Origin: Paguma larvata
Taxonomy: Eukaryota > Chordata > Mammalia > Carnivora > Viverridae
Direction: 5' to 3'
DNA length: 64,000 bases
NCBI GenBank assembly: GCA_030068075.1
Contig: CM057844.1
Span: 20,506,001-20,570,000, forward strand
The translations under genes and the position numbers were made by a program. Position 1 is the stretch's first letter, and each line of letters starts with the position of its first letter. Shown piece after piece: positions 40,301 through 55,300 of this stretch. The notes under the pieces were generated by a model. It was not told the DNA's origin. It searched no databases and worked only from the letters and a program-made list of their open reading frames with translations.

Positions 40301-43300
40301 GACAGATGAACTGCCAATACACACCGTTAAAAGAAAAAAGTCAGAACAATGTAATCGGGATAACAATTACATTTAAAAAAATACATAATATGCATATACT
40401 CATATATTAATAAGAAAACATAAGTATCTATAAACACCTAGTATAGTATCTCTATCATATTATGCACTCAAAAATACAACAGAGATTTTTTTAAAGGATA
40501 AATATTTTTTGAAAAGGCAATTATAAAAACAAAGAACGGTTCAACATCGTGCTCTCACATCCCACTGGATTATGCATACCACATTCTGGAGACCACCGGC
40601 CCAGACAAATGTCTGTTAGGTTATAAACGGACTGACTAGCAATGACTGACTCTGGGAAGGGGTTATGAAAAGAACTCTGTATAGGGATTTCTCTGCAATA
40701 AGCACTACAAAAACTGTAACGACCATGCACTTCCTGTCTGGTCCTAGTGAAATTGCTCCTCTTCATCTAGAAGCTTTAGGCCTATCACAGAAACCTGGTC
40801 AACTTCCTTGATTGGACTTTATGAGCACTTCACTGGGGGGTCCATAAAGGCTCTTTGAGCCCAAAGGATTGACCCTAATCTTATTACCAACTCTCCTGTG
40901 ATCAACCGCAAGATTCTTTCCATCCTCGAAAAATCCGGCTAGAGGGGCACCTAGGTGGCTCAGTCGGTTGAGTGTCCCAACTTCGTCATGATCTCGCGGT
41001 TCATGGGTTCGAGCCCCGCGTTGGGCTCTGTGCTGACATCTCAGAACCTGGAGCCTGCTTCAAATTCTGTGTCTCCCTCTCTGCCCTGTCCCTGCTTGCA
41101 CTCTGCCTCTCTATCAAAAATAAATAAACCTTTAAAAAAAAAAATCTGGCTAGAGATGCAGTTTCAGATTACATGCCAGGAAACTACAAACACTCACAAG
41201 GCAAGATGTTTACATATCGATTTTTTTCCTTGTTTTCCTCCTTGGAGGCAGCTTCACAGGTGGCTTGGATAGGACAAGCAGGGAGAGCCTAAAAGGTTAA
41301 GAGAAATTAGAGGAAGTTACTAACAGGGATAAACACCAAACATGCCAAATGCCGCACCATCCCCCAACCTGACAGCAAGTTGCACCCTTACTTGGGGGAA
41401 AAAGATGGGCGCAGGTGAGTACTTGCAGCCTAACACAGAGAGTGCACCCCTCCTCTAAATACAGCCTGCAAGCTCCTTAGGGTTTAACAGCAAGAATCCC
41501 CAGCGGGCAGACTACTCTTCCTGCTACTAAAAGTGCAGCATGCTCTTTATATGATTACTGTGTAGTAAGGGATCTATTACATTGCTGGGTCAAAGTGGAC
41601 CACCCCGATAAACAGGAGTGGGGACAGAACTGAAGGGATGGGCCATTTATCCCCATGTTAACCAACATGCAAAGATGAGAAGCCTCTCGGAGTGAAGCAC
41701 ACAGGTGGGATGGTCAGTCGAGTTAGGCCCTCTCTAGGGACCTGAAGGGCATGGCGGCCCAGTCCCGAGTAGCACGTGGCAAGGAAACAAGGACGGGCAG
41801 GTGGGCGGGAGGGCATTCACAGGGACACGGAAGTTAGGGAGCAGAGGCTCTGGGTCAGGCGACTCTGAATCTGCGGCAGTTTTAGCACTGGGAAGTGTGT
41901 GGGTAGAAACAAATGGTTTGACACGAGATAGTCTGGATTATATGAACTTGTGAAAATCCGTTAAACTTTCTAGGACCACATTTCCTCATCTGTAAAACTG
42001 GGTTAATAGTATGTGCCACGTGAGGAGTAAACAGCATAATCTCATGTCTAGCACAGAATAAGCATTCGATAAATTAGTGTTACAGGAGTGGGAAGCAAAG
42101 CTTTATTAATTGAACTGCTTTCTCCTTACAGGTTCCATATATTCAAAATTAAGAAAACAAAAAAAGAAAGTTTAAAATTCTAACCTAGATAACCTTTCTG
42201 ACAAATGATTTGGAAATATGTTTTATGAGCCTTAAAAATATCCATATTCTTGACCTAGCAACCCCACTTCTGAGAATCTAGCCTGAGGAAATAAAAATCT
42301 TCGCTAAAATTATTTACTATCATTTGGAACGACCCAAAACTGAAAACATCCTTAGTATTCAACAGTAGGGGAACAGTTAAGTAAACCATGGTTCATGTAT
42401 TACTTTTCATTTATTTTTTTCAACAGATACACATTATGCACCTATCAGGTGCTGGGTAATACAGAGCAAACAGTGGTGAATCGATCACACACACAGTCCT
42501 TGTTCTCAAGGACAGTACAAACTTGTGAGTGAAAGACATTAAACAAACAAAGATAAATTACATACCATGATAAATACAATGAAAGAACACAATGCTACTA
42601 CAGAAAGTATCAGAAAGCCTAAGAAATACCCCAGTTTAGATTAAGGGTAGGTCTCTCTCTGAGGAAGGAAAAGTGTGGAAAATAGTATTCTAGGCAAAGA
42701 GAGCAGCATCTGTGATGACCCAGAGGCAGGAGAAGGCCTGGCCGTGTGAGCTAACTGAAAGGTTAATGAGGGTATTAGGTAGACGCTGTGGAGTGTGGTT
42801 GGTGAGGATGGGAAGAGGAAGTGGAGGAGAGAAGTCTGGCAAGGAAAGATCATACAAATCCATGTAGGCCCTTAAATAGGGAGTTTGAATCTTATTTTAC
42901 GTGTATGAGAAAAGCATTTAAGGTTTTTCAACTGCACTCCAACTTACATGTTAAAGACTGACTCTGACTGCTCTGTGGAAAAGGGACCAGTAGGAAGGCA
43001 AGAACGGGAGCACGGGAGGATGATGGCATACGGGAAGATGCATCTGACATGTATTCTGGAGTTAGAATTGGAGATGGGAAGGTGGGCTGGGGAGAGAAAG
43101 AGACAGGAATAAAGGATGACTCTCAGGTTTCTAGCTTTGATAGTCAAAAAATATATACCATTAAATAAAAGAAATGCCAGCCTAAATACAACAGATTTTT
43201 CCAGGTAGATGCAAAAGCTTTAAGAAGGGAGCAAATATACTTCCTGGGAACAGGCAAGGTCATGGTAGGAGAAATTAAATGGGAGACCCTAACAGGAGTC

Positions 43301-46300
43301 AGGGTCTCATAGTCCACCTGCCTTTACTCACATGAGAGTTTCCTTTCCAAATCAAAGCCCTGCAGGTCCTGCATGTCATTTTACTGAGAGAGGTATTTCC
43401 TTAGACCCTGTGCTGCCAATGCATAAAGGGGAAAAGGGAGTTTCCTGGGCTGGACTCTTGCACAAGGAACAGAGTCCTGACTGAAGACTGGAATTTCCCA
43501 GTTCACCTTCGGTTTGCCTTCTTTTCTTCCAGATGGGCTAGATTTCCATAGGTTTCTGCCCTGCTACAGGGGAGGAGGAGTTACAAGTCCTCACGACAAG
43601 CCAGAGGCATTATTTTTCCTGTACACCCCTAGTCTAAAATAGGGACAGCAAGATTCTTGAAAATAGGCCTCAGGGGCCAGTTAGGACAATGACCACACCT
43701 TACAGTCCTATCAGCATTCCTAGCTCCCCATAGTCACGATGCAGAAAAACTAGGTCTCCTGCAAGGCTGAGACCCTTAAAAGGAAGGTCAGGGAGAAGCA
43801 GGCACCATTGTTTGGCAAGAGAAAAGAAAGAGGCCTGACCCAGAGAACTTGGTGCTGCGTGCAAAGGGTCACACTGAAGAGCCTAGGGCAGGGATGAAAA
43901 CAAGGGGGGAACTCCACACTTTTAGTTTCTACTCTGAAAAACCTAGTTCACAGAGCTAGGCACAAGCAGCTGAACCAGAAGGCTACCAGATGTTAAAATA
44001 TCTAGAAACACTAGGTGGCATCAAAGACCATTTCATCCCTTGCTTAAGCTCTTTCTGGAAGCAAGGTTATGAATGAAATCATTTTTTTTAAATGTCAAGT
44101 TTTTTAACAAATTGTTTTCAACTTTTAGATTTATAAAAAAGGATATCCATCACATAATTTAAGTTTATTTATTTATTCCTGAGAGAGAGAAAGAGAGAGA
44201 GAGAGAGCGCGCGCAGAGGAGGGGGAGAGAGAATCCCAAGCAGGTTCCTCGCTGTCAACCCAGAGCCTGATGTGGGGCTCGAACTCAAGAATCCTGAGAT
44301 CATGACCTGAGCCAAAACCAAGAGCTGGATGCTTAACCGACAGGGGCACCCAGGTGCCTCTCAAACACAAAATTTAACTTAGAAGTTCTCTTTAGGCCCT
44401 TCCTCTTCATATCCTCTTCCTTTTCCTTCCACAGATAAACGTAGAATTTTGTGTTTACCATCACCTTACTTTAATTGTATCCCACACATTTTGTGTCTTC
44501 AAAAATTTATAGTTTTTGTTCAGTCTGTTTTTTTAATAAAAATGGAATCATAATCAAGGGGTGACTTTTTCTCTTGCTCGACTTTATATTCTGAAGATTC
44601 ACTCAGGTTGTTCGAGATAGCCAAAGTTCAATCACTTCAACTACTTTGTAGCGCTCCGTTCTGAGACCACGCCAACATTTATTTATCCAGTCTACTACTG
44701 ATGAATATCTGGGTTGTTTGCAGTTAACAATCCTGCTTTGAGCACTAATTTGCACGTTGTTTCCTCGTGCACACGTGCAGGAGTTTCAGGCACGAGTATC
44801 TTTAACCTGGCCAGATAAGGCCAAACTGTTTTTCGAGATAGTTGTACCAATTCACACTTCCAAAAGCAATGTGAACTGTTCTAGTTGTTCTGTATCTTCA
44901 CCAACATTTGCTGTCAGACTTTAAATCTATCAAATGTAGGCTTAAATTACATTTCTGATTATTAATGAGGTTCACCATCTTTCCATAGTTTATTGGTCAA
45001 TAGGGTTCCCTCCAAGTGCTCCCCCTATTTGTGGGAGTTCTTTACATATTCTAGGTTCTCATCCTTTGTCAGTACAAGTGTTACAAACATATTTTACTAA
45101 GTTTGTGGCCTGCGCTTTCATTTCCTTTGTCATATCTATTTATGGACAGAAGTTTTGCATTTTAATGTGGTCAAGTTGATCAATGTCCCTTTATCAACAT
45201 TTTAAATCTTAAGAAGTACTTTTTTAACTATGAGATCGTAAGTATACTTCCCTCCATTGCTGTCTCTGTGTTTCATTGTTTTGTCTTTTAAATTACAGAG
45301 TCTACGCCAACTGGGGCCAATTTTTTGTTTGGTATGAAACAAGAATTCAATTTCATTTATTCCTACGGGGTTACTCAGTTGTCCCAGCACTACTCATTGT
45401 AAAGACCATCCTTTCTCCCAACAAAACTGCGAAGGTATTTCTGCCGTAAGTTTTCACTCACGCAGGAATCTGTTCTGGGGCTCCCTCTCTATTTTGCTCC
45501 AGTGGTCAATCCGTCTATCCCAGTGCCAACACAAAACTGTCTTCATGAACTTTGTAATAACTCTTTCCATCTGGTAAGGCAGGTCTCCTCACCTTGTTGT
45601 TCTTCTTCAGGAATGTCTTGGCTATTCTTGAATTTTTTCTCCTCCATATAAATTTTAGAATCAGCTTGTCAAGTTCCACAAAAAAACCTGTTGGGATTTT
45701 TATGGGAATTGCATTGAATCTATGTATCAGTCTGGGGAGAATTGACATCTTTACAATATTGAGCCTTCTAATCCACTGATCTTAACTCTTCACTGTTTAG
45801 GCTTTTTCTTCAAAGTCTTCAAACATTTTTAAATTTTCTCCCAAGATTCTGCAAAATTTTATTAAATTTAGTAGTAAGTATTCTACATTTTGGATGCTGT
45901 TGTAAACGACATATTTCTATCAGATTTTCTGATTGTGGCTTATGTGTAGAAATGCATTAATTTTTAATGCTGTTTTTATATCTATCAACCTTGCTAAAAT
46001 AACTTATTAATGCTAATAATTTAGCTGATGAGTATTTGCATTTCTCCAAGGATAATATTCTCCTCTGCAAAAACGCAGATTTTGTTTCTTCTTCTCTGAT
46101 CCTTAGTGCCTTTCTTTTTTTTTTTTTTTTCCTGGCCTCATTGAGCTGCCTGAGATCTGCAGTACGGTTGCTGGGTCTCATTCTCTTCTAAATCTGAATC
46201 CCCTTGCAAACACTCTCGCCCAAGAGTCATCAGTGCCTAAGGACTCTGCCATGACAGGGTATCTACTCCCTGTTAAGGCAGTTCATCTCATCTTGGAACA

Positions 46301-49300
46301 GTTCTGTTTAGGAGGACCCCACACCCAGATACCCATTTCTTTTCTATTTCCCTTGCACTGACTAGTGGAAAACCCAGAGGGCAGCTGGAGCCTTCTCTGT
46401 CCCTTGGACACCCTAACTCCCCAATTCCCTGGGCTTTGAATTCCAAAGCCCCTGACACAGTTCCTGCTGATTCCCACAGGCCTTTGACTCTGATTCACGT
46501 CTTTAGAGACAACTCGTCAATATAGAGGCTATTCTGCCTTCACCGTACTGTCACACAGCTTGTCACCAGATTACACACACATGCTTCTCCACTTGGAAGT
46601 CCAAGAATTATGCCGTCTCTTATAAGGACAGAGTCCCGAGGTGGGGCAGGGAGGGTGTCATATCTTGCAGTGTGACATGGCAGATCTGGACCATCTCACT
46701 GGCTCCACGCTTCTCTTTTCTCTGTCACTTATCCTCTTCCTCTCAGAAGCTAACTAAATTTTGCCTTTTTAAAAAAGCCTTGTACATACTTTAGGGACCT
46801 CAATAAGTGGCTTTTCAAAGTGTTTCTTTTAGATAAATTCAACGCTTCTAAGAAAAACGATGGCAATTAAGAAAGTCCAGCTTATACCTCTAGGACGAAG
46901 GCCATTGGCTGGAACTTTCAACCATTGTGGGGTTTCACAGAAAAGCTGCACACTCTCCTCTTAGCCTCAAATATCTGAAAACAGCTGTCATGTCCTATGC
47001 TTATTATCCCTTCAGCTGTTCACCTCCATGGTCCAATTTTTGTCCACAATGACTTCCCATTTGGTGATATTCCTTTTCATACAGACTTGATCACAAGACT
47101 CCTGGGCACAGTATAAGCTGGGACATCAACTTTTATTCTACGTGCTATATATCCATTAAAGTACAGTGGATATTACCCTAAAGTTAAGCTCCATTAGTTT
47201 CATTTACCATATTAAAAAAACTCTACTTTTTAAATTGTTATGAAAAGAATATGCTTATTATTAAAAAAACTCAAATAATTCAGTAAAAAGAGAAAGTTCC
47301 CTCTCGTGTCTCTCCTATCTTCTACCCTCCTTGTAGTCGACCACTGCTCATAGCTCACAGTATTTTTCCAGACTTTAGAAAGTATTTTTTGGGGTGGCTG
47401 GCTGGCTCAGTTGGTAGAGCATGTATCTCTTGATCTTGGGGTCGTAAGTTCGAGCCCATGTTGGGTGTAGAGATTATTTAAAAAAAATAAAATAAAATCT
47501 TTAGGGGTGCTTTGGTGGCTCAGTCGGTTAAGCGTCTGACTCTTACTCTCGGCTCAGGTCTTGATCTCAGGATCATGAGTTCAAGCCCCACGTTGGGCTC
47601 TGCACTGGGTGTGAAGCCTACTTTAAAAAAACATAAAATCTTTAAAAAATAAAAAGTATTTTAAAAAATGGGATTATATCATGCATAGTCCTCTGCAATG
47701 TGTCTTCTCCTACAACAATGACTTAGAGATCTAGATCAAGACATTTATTTTTTATTATTTAGTTTTTTAAAAGTTTATTTATTTTGAGAGGGGTGTGTGC
47801 GTGCACACGTGTGAGCAGGGGAGGAGCAGAGACAAGAGACAGAGAATCCCAAGCACAGACAGTGGACAGCGTGGAGCCCGATGCAGGGCTTGAACTCATG
47901 ACTCTGAGATCATGATCTGAGCTGAGATGAAGAGTCAGATACTCAACTGACTGAGTCACCCAGGTGACTCTCTTTTTTAAATCTTTATTTTAAGTAAGCT
48001 CCATACCCAATGTGGGGCCTAAACTCACGACACTGAGATCTAGAGTCTCGTGCCCTAGCAAGTGAGCCAGCCAGGCACTCCTAGAATTTCCATTACGATC
48101 CCAATTTAAACTCACTCTCCCCATGCATCGAAGTATCTGTATCCCAATACCTTTGCCCATACTTGATATCAATCTCCTCAAATTTTCAAATCTAACAGGC
48201 CCCGAACAATGGTTAGTTGTAATCTGGATCTCCTTAATTACTATATGTAGTTGAGCTTTTCATTGGTTTCTTTCTAAGAACTATTGATTTTTCTACTGCA
48301 AGGTTTACTTTTTTCTCACAGGTTTGTAGAAGCTCTTTATATATATATTACGAAAAATTCTCTACCTGTTGCAAACAGGTGCCATTTCTACCAGTTGGCC
48401 ATTTTATAACATCATTTTTCATAGGAACATTTAATATTTTAATATATTTATTATCTTTCCATCTATTCTGCTGTGGATTCTGAATCTTGTGTGTTGCCTA
48501 AACAAAGGCCTTCCTCACCCCATGACCATATTATTCTGACAGTAGACAGAAGCTAGTATGTTTGCCCTATGTGTTACTCCTTCTCTTTCCAGCCAGGACT
48601 GCCTGATGTGGGCACAGTCACACCCGAGCTGCATTGTGCCAGACCAGACTCTCAAGACTGTAAAACCAAGAAAGGAGCAGAGTGTTCCCTAGAGGGCCCC
48701 AGAGCCACCAGGACAGGGCTTGTTCTGCCCAAGGGTTGGTAGTCCACATGGGCTTCTGATTCTGCCAGCTTCCCCAGAGTCTTCCCAATTGATGCTTTGC
48801 TTTTTGTTTTTTGCTTAATTTGGTTGAGTTGACTTCTGTTTTTAAATAAAAAACCTTAACTGACTTAGCAGTTTAGTATTAGAAAGGCCTGTGGTGGAGA
48901 GCTGATGGGGGAAATGAGAGCGATGTAACCCTGATCATTGGGTTCAGAGGAAGGGAAAGGAACTGCCACCCAAGTTTCAGGGTGGGAAAGAGCAAACCAC
49001 TCATAGTTTCTGACTTCAGTTATGCCTGCAATCGCCTGGGATATGTTCTCACTGGTTGTAAAGATGGGGGGGAATCCCAATTACTAGGAGATGAGAAACG
49101 TTATAACCAAGGTGTGGGGTAACTTCCGACAATATTAGACAATAAGAAAAAGCCCAGCTCCAACATCAAATGTTTATCTCCAAAGACAGCACAAAACTTA
49201 GGGCCTTTCTATAACTGTGTCATGTATTTTGCTGAACCAAATGTTAAGATTTCAGTATTTTGCTGATTGCTGAATGTTAATGCTAATGGAATTTACATCC

Positions 49301-52300
49301 TTCCTGGGTGGCTCATGTAGAAGACAGGGCCTTAAGTGAGACAAAGAAAGGGACGCTGAAACAGAGGAGTCGGGAGAAAGCCAGTTTCTAAAAATCTCTA
49401 TTATGTTCTCCACCCTACCTCAGTTTTACGAAGAAGAAAACTGCCCCTTAACTCGCTCATGGATAATCAGGATACAGGCACAACACCATTTGGAAGTTAA
49501 AAATACATAAATAAAAAGAAAAGCAAAGAGCTAATACTTAGAGGAAACTGCAGAAATTCACAGAGTTGGATCATCAAAAATCATAGGAATAGTTGTTTAT
49601 ACAGATTTTGGAGATCTCACACCAAGGAGGGAAGAGCATCATTTTCAGAAAAGGCCAAATTTCTAATTTCAAATTACGGTATGGTGAAGCGAACCTCTGC
49701 AGGTAGTGTAGCAGCTGAGGAGACTGGCCACAAAATGGCAGGCTAGGTTGGCCAGTGGAAACCTGGACTGAATGCTAAATTCAGCTAGGTAACAGTGAGA
49801 AGCCAGAAAGCCCTTGGCACAGAGTGGGGGATATCAGTGCTACGGGAGCTTCAAGAGGCTCAACCTTCCGAGTGACATCTTCCCTGTGTCCCTGATGGGA
49901 TCCATTAACATTTGTCTTGCCAGAGACTGCACATGTGTACAGAAAGTACTGGAATCTTTCAGAAGTATTTTCCAGTCTTTATCAGAGTGAGATGCTGGTG
50001 GAAGGGACTGGCTTCAAAATGAGGCTCCTGATGTTAGTGGGATAGAAGGAGCCTCAGAGGCCACAGTCACCAAGGCTCTGACATCTCTAGTTGTGGACAG
50101 GTCATTGTGAGGCTCCCAATAATAAAAACAGGAGACAGCCAGCCTAGGTCAGTTAAAGGCGCCTGCCTAGGCCGCTAAGCTAGAGAAAGGGCTCCTTCGC
50201 ATCCAACTCCTGGCCTGGGTCAGTTCATGACCCAGAACCCTTCAGTGTTAGGCACCTGTAAGGAAGAACCCTGTTACATCTCATCAACACTCATATACCA
50301 TGAACTTCCTCTTCATCTTCCCTTAAGAATCTACAGCCATTTACCATGGTAGCTCCCCAGGGTAAAGAGAAATACACTAATTGGAACCTACTAGGTTCTG
50401 GCCTTGAGCTAGCTAATTCCTGGGAACCCAGAATGCCACTATTTTATGACAGTTAGAATGGAGCCTTTGCAGGCCAGGTGATGGAAAGAGTTTTGGCCCA
50501 AACGGCACTGACACTAGGAACTACCTATTTCCCAATGTATGGTTGGAACAACTATCCAGAGCAAGTGGCAGAATACTCACACTGGTCTCTTAATCCAATG
50601 GATAAGCAGGGTCATTAAAACAGCAAGAGCAAATGCAAGCTTTGCCAAAAGGCTAAGTCTCTAGGTGAGTCACAGAGGTCTTAACTGCTACAGAAGATTA
50701 TAAGCTGCGGGGTAATGAGATAATACATTTACATGTGTGAGTTTCGTGACTCTATGAAGCGAGTGCTCAGCAACTACTAGGATTAGCTATTCTGACGGTT
50801 CCTATTACCACCTCCCCACATGCGAGCTACAAAATAAACTGGTGTAAAAGACTGACGGTGTTTAAGGATGTCAGATTATAATATATGAATCGGGTAGAGC
50901 TGCCGAGCTGCAGGTGTTTCTTCAGATGCACTCTCCTTCCTACAAGCCAACATAACTGCTGGAACCTGGAATAGAGCTATTTTTTCCCTCTATGGTGCAC
51001 GAAGACGACACGAAGCAGCTCCCATTCTCATGGCAGTAGCAGCCTCAGTGATAAATCCTCTTGCTCTCTCTCTGATGTGAACTGGTTCATCAGGATTTTG
51101 TCCGTTTCACAGGACATCACCCTGACAATGGTGTCATGTCAAGCCGATGACGTCAAGCTCACAGGACTCGAAGAAAAAATTTATGTACCTTAGATGTTTA
51201 GGCTGGACATAAAAGATAAAAATACAGTGTCCTGGCACTTCTGCTAAATTTTCTGAAAGCCAAAGGCTGCGGCATGTCAGATATCCCCTCCAACATAAAG
51301 AACAAGTTGCTGCTCCTTGCCTGTCCCCCTCACTCCTTAGGAAGGAATGATGGTTGCTGAGCCATTTTAGATTTTGAAGACAGCATACACCGCATGCTGG
51401 TGTCCTGTTCTGACTCATTTGTTGAGTGATCTGAAAAGAGAGAAGGCTCTCTAGCTAACCCAGGCCACAGAGAAATTGGCTCTGGTTGATCCTGTGGGGC
51501 CCTAATTGTGCTTAAGGTTGAGCAGAAAAATCATAATGAAAAACTTTAGGATTTGGGGACAAAACCATGATCCTGTCAGCAAGAACAAGTTCCTAGCTTA
51601 GCACTGGGCTCTGGTACAGACTATAAGCCTGACCATGGGTGACTAGATATCCAAGTGACTTCAGCTGCCCATTATCAACTAAGTAGTATATGATTCAATA
51701 AGCCACAAATTTAAACATGTCCAACAAAATTCTACCACCAGATGGAAGTGATGTACACAGAACACCTGCCACATAGCCACTCTAGACAAATCTGACTTCC
51801 CAAAGATATCAACAGTTTATGGAAGAAAAAAGTCTAGCCTAGCGCACGAATGGCTCTGTTGAGACAGACTGGCCCATTCTGGAAGTGGACTGATACGGGA
51901 TAATCTACTCAAGGATGTTCTGAATGAGTATAGAAGAGAAATCCTTCCAGGAAACAGAACTTCAAGCCAGGTATCACACTACCTCACTGGAGGTCAGGAT
52001 CTAAGCCGATCCCTGGGTGGTGGATAACTGGAACAAGAAAGACAGGAAATATTTATGCTTCACGTGTACGCTCACCAGCTAGCACTCACCGTTAAAAACC
52101 CAGATGTTGCTCAGCCCTTTCCTCCACTACCCACAGGGCTAGCCCAATGAACTCATGAACACGGTGGCCATGGTAGCATGGCAATTGGCTCTCACCACAA
52201 TACCTGTTTAAATCTGTCTACCAGGCCTCTAGGAACACCATCTCCATCCAGGGATTTACTGGAATGCTTTATCTCAGGCAATATTCCTCCCAACAAAAAG

Positions 52301-55300
52301 CTCATTTAACAGAAAAAGACATTTGGCCATGGGGTCACAAACCCTACTACCTAGAAGCGGTGGGCACTATAGATTATGAAACAGCAGAGTGCCTTCTGGG
52401 GACCTAGCTATGGTATTCAGGCTGGGTGCTATCTTCGGGGATGACGTAAATGTTCTCAATCAATAATGAGCACTAAACGGTGCCATCTTTCCGACAGCCA
52501 AGAGTCCAAGTTACTCCATTAACTCTTACCCGGCAAATGGTCTCCTGCTTTAATTCTTGCTTCTTTCCTATCTATTCTCCACATTATAGCTGATGATTTT
52601 CTCAGAGTGCAGATCTGATCATATCACTCTCCACTCCTCTAAGCCCTTCAGTGATGAAACAGATATGAGTGGTGACTCACCCATCCAATACACATTCTTC
52701 CCTTCCCCCTTGCTACTATAGCTTCTATTCTGTGGGGTTGTCCGCCTAACCCCGACACGACGCAGGAAAATCTGCACTGATCTCAGTCAGTTGCAGTAAG
52801 CCTAATTCTCCCTTGCTTGTGACTGATTTAAGAAGGAGCATGTGACATGGGAAGTCTTCAGAAGCTCTTGGGAAAGTTTTCCTCACTGATAAAAAGAGAC
52901 ACACAGGAAGAAACAGTCATCCTTTTCCCACTGGACCTCGTTACACCTCCATGTGGCACTTAGAACTGAGGAAGCCATTTTGGCAGCATGAGCCTAAGAG
53001 ACAAAGCTGACACATGGCTGAGTGGGAAGATGTGAAGGAGACTGAGAGTTTAACAATGCCCAAGCTGACGAATTAGCCAACTCCAGAACTATTCCTCTCA
53101 GTCCATCCCCCTCTCTCTAATCATTACCACCTTATGCCAGCCTATCAGCACCTTTGCTCTTAACAACTGCTGCAGCCCCTAACTGTACTCCCTGCACCTA
53201 TTTTGGTCTCCCCATAGGCTCTTCTCTATTTAGCTGCCAGAGTGATTTTTTTCAAAATATAAATCTGGTTGGTCCATGGCTTTCCTCTTCTCTCATGACA
53301 ATTCACAACACCTACAGCCTGGCCCAGCTTTCTTCCACAGCTTCAAATCTTAACACTTCCCCAAGTCTCTGCTCTTTAGACACACATAGCCCTTCTTTAT
53401 GTTTTTAATGTGCTCTTCTAGTGATACTTACTAGTGATAGTTTGGCTCCTGCTATTTCCAGTACCTGGAATATTCCCTACCCCCTTTTACCAATGCCCTT
53501 GCCTATGACTAGGTCTCAATTAAAATATAATTTCTTCAAGGAAGTTCTGAACTGGAATCAGAACTGGCGGGCTGGGAATATCAACTGGTATTGAACAAAC
53601 AGGTTCAGCTTCCTTAAGGGACTTACAAAAAAAGTACAAATCTAAATACCCAAAATGAGGCCTGTGCTCGGCAGTCTTCCATGGTCTTCATTTCTATTGT
53701 CTGTTACTTAAGAAACTCTGCGACCCCTGTTCTAACCTCTCAAAGGCCACCTCTTAATATAGGCAACTACAACTATGATGGGTCCTTCAAGTCCTCTAGT
53801 ACGGACTGAACTTACATAGTTTTGTTCTCGCTTATGAGGGTTTTCCTACTGGACAGTGAGTTCCTGGAGCGCAGGGACTGGATCTGGTTTTGCTCCCCAG
53901 CAACTCTCTGGCACCTCACACATGTTAGATGCTTGATAAGTATTTATTAAACAAAGTAACAGATGCGAGGATGGATGGATGGATGGATGGATGGATGGAT
54001 GGATGGATGGATGGGTAGATGAGAGAGGTGAGGCAAATCTTATTTCATTTCCTGTCTATGATCACACAGGAAAGGAGTCAGATGAACCTGGTAGAAATTT
54101 CTCACCTCTTAACCCGTTAGAAACCTGTTTTCTACCCCGTGATTCAAAAGCCCTGACCTTTGGTCTGCCTTCCTCCCTGCTCACACACCAGCCTCAGCAA
54201 AAAACTCACATTGAATTCCTCTCTGAAGAGCTTATTGTCATCAGCCATTCTCCGGTTAATCTCCTCTTCCAGCTTGTCCACGGGTAGGGGTGGATACTTC
54301 CTGTTGGTGCTTGGGGACCTGGCCAGAAGTGGCACGCTCTGGGGTTCTGCAGTATACAAGGGGGAAGGTTGGTCAGGTGCTCTGGAGACTAAATTGGGTA
54401 TTCTATCTCATGCACCAGGCCTCCAAGAACCAGGACTGCTTTCTTCAAGTCTTTCTCCTACCTCCCCCCCTTTCAGGATGGGAAACCCATAATTTCTTGA
54501 TTTTCTTCTCCATGAAGGTTCCCCATGTCATTAAGGGGTGCCTTACCCACATCCTCAGTGCGGCCATTGGATAAGCGGAAAGAATTGGAATGGCTCCCAG
54601 CTTGCTTGTATTTCTTAAACCTAATGAGAAAATGTTCGTAGTAAAAAGTAAGCATAGAGTCAAGAGAGGCCAATCACTGGCTTTATATTTCCATGTATCA
54701 ATTTAGCATCCTAAATCTCCTTTACCAAATAAACATGTTCTTTTAGAGACAGGTCCTGCACATGCTGAGGCAGCTCCATTCCAGGGTGATCGAGTGCCTC
54801 AGGATGTTTCTGCTCATCCTTAGCACACTAGAACCCAACCCAGGTGCCATAACAGTATATTCTGGCTTGTATGGCTCCTCTGTGTGGCTTCAATTCCAGG
54901 ACTCACTGGAGATGACAGCCGCACCAGGTGGAGAAGGGATAAGTGAGTAGAATACAGTGGAGGGGAGGTAAGAGTATCCCTATTAAGCTAAAATTCTGGT
55001 TATTTCCCCGGTGCAATCAGGGAGAAGCCCGGAGCTTCAGATTGGGTGGGCACAGGTCTGGCTACAAGTCTCCTGCGGAATGGTGGAGACACGTGACAAA
55101 TTGTAGGGGTGTGTAAGGTTCCCTTCTCTTTATCCCTGCAAAAGAACAGAGGGAGCACAGAGCAGCTTAAGCCAAAGATAAGGGCAGAGTTAATCCCAAT
55201 TAGCCAGGGTAGTAACTTTAGCAGGAAGAGGACAAATGCATCTCTCTCTTCTCTCCCCTGGCTTCCCCTTGCTTGCTTTTCCTCCCTGTTTGAGTAGCAA

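Noticed and set aside
45515..45748. A host gene reading on the minus strand
   Set aside because: The peptide is the C-terminal part of the L1 ORF2 protein within a decayed L1.
53968..54016. CRISPR-like or protein-coding repeat
   Set aside because: It is a perfect tetranucleotide microsatellite with no spacers; the Met-Asp-Gly-Trp repeat frame is an artefact.
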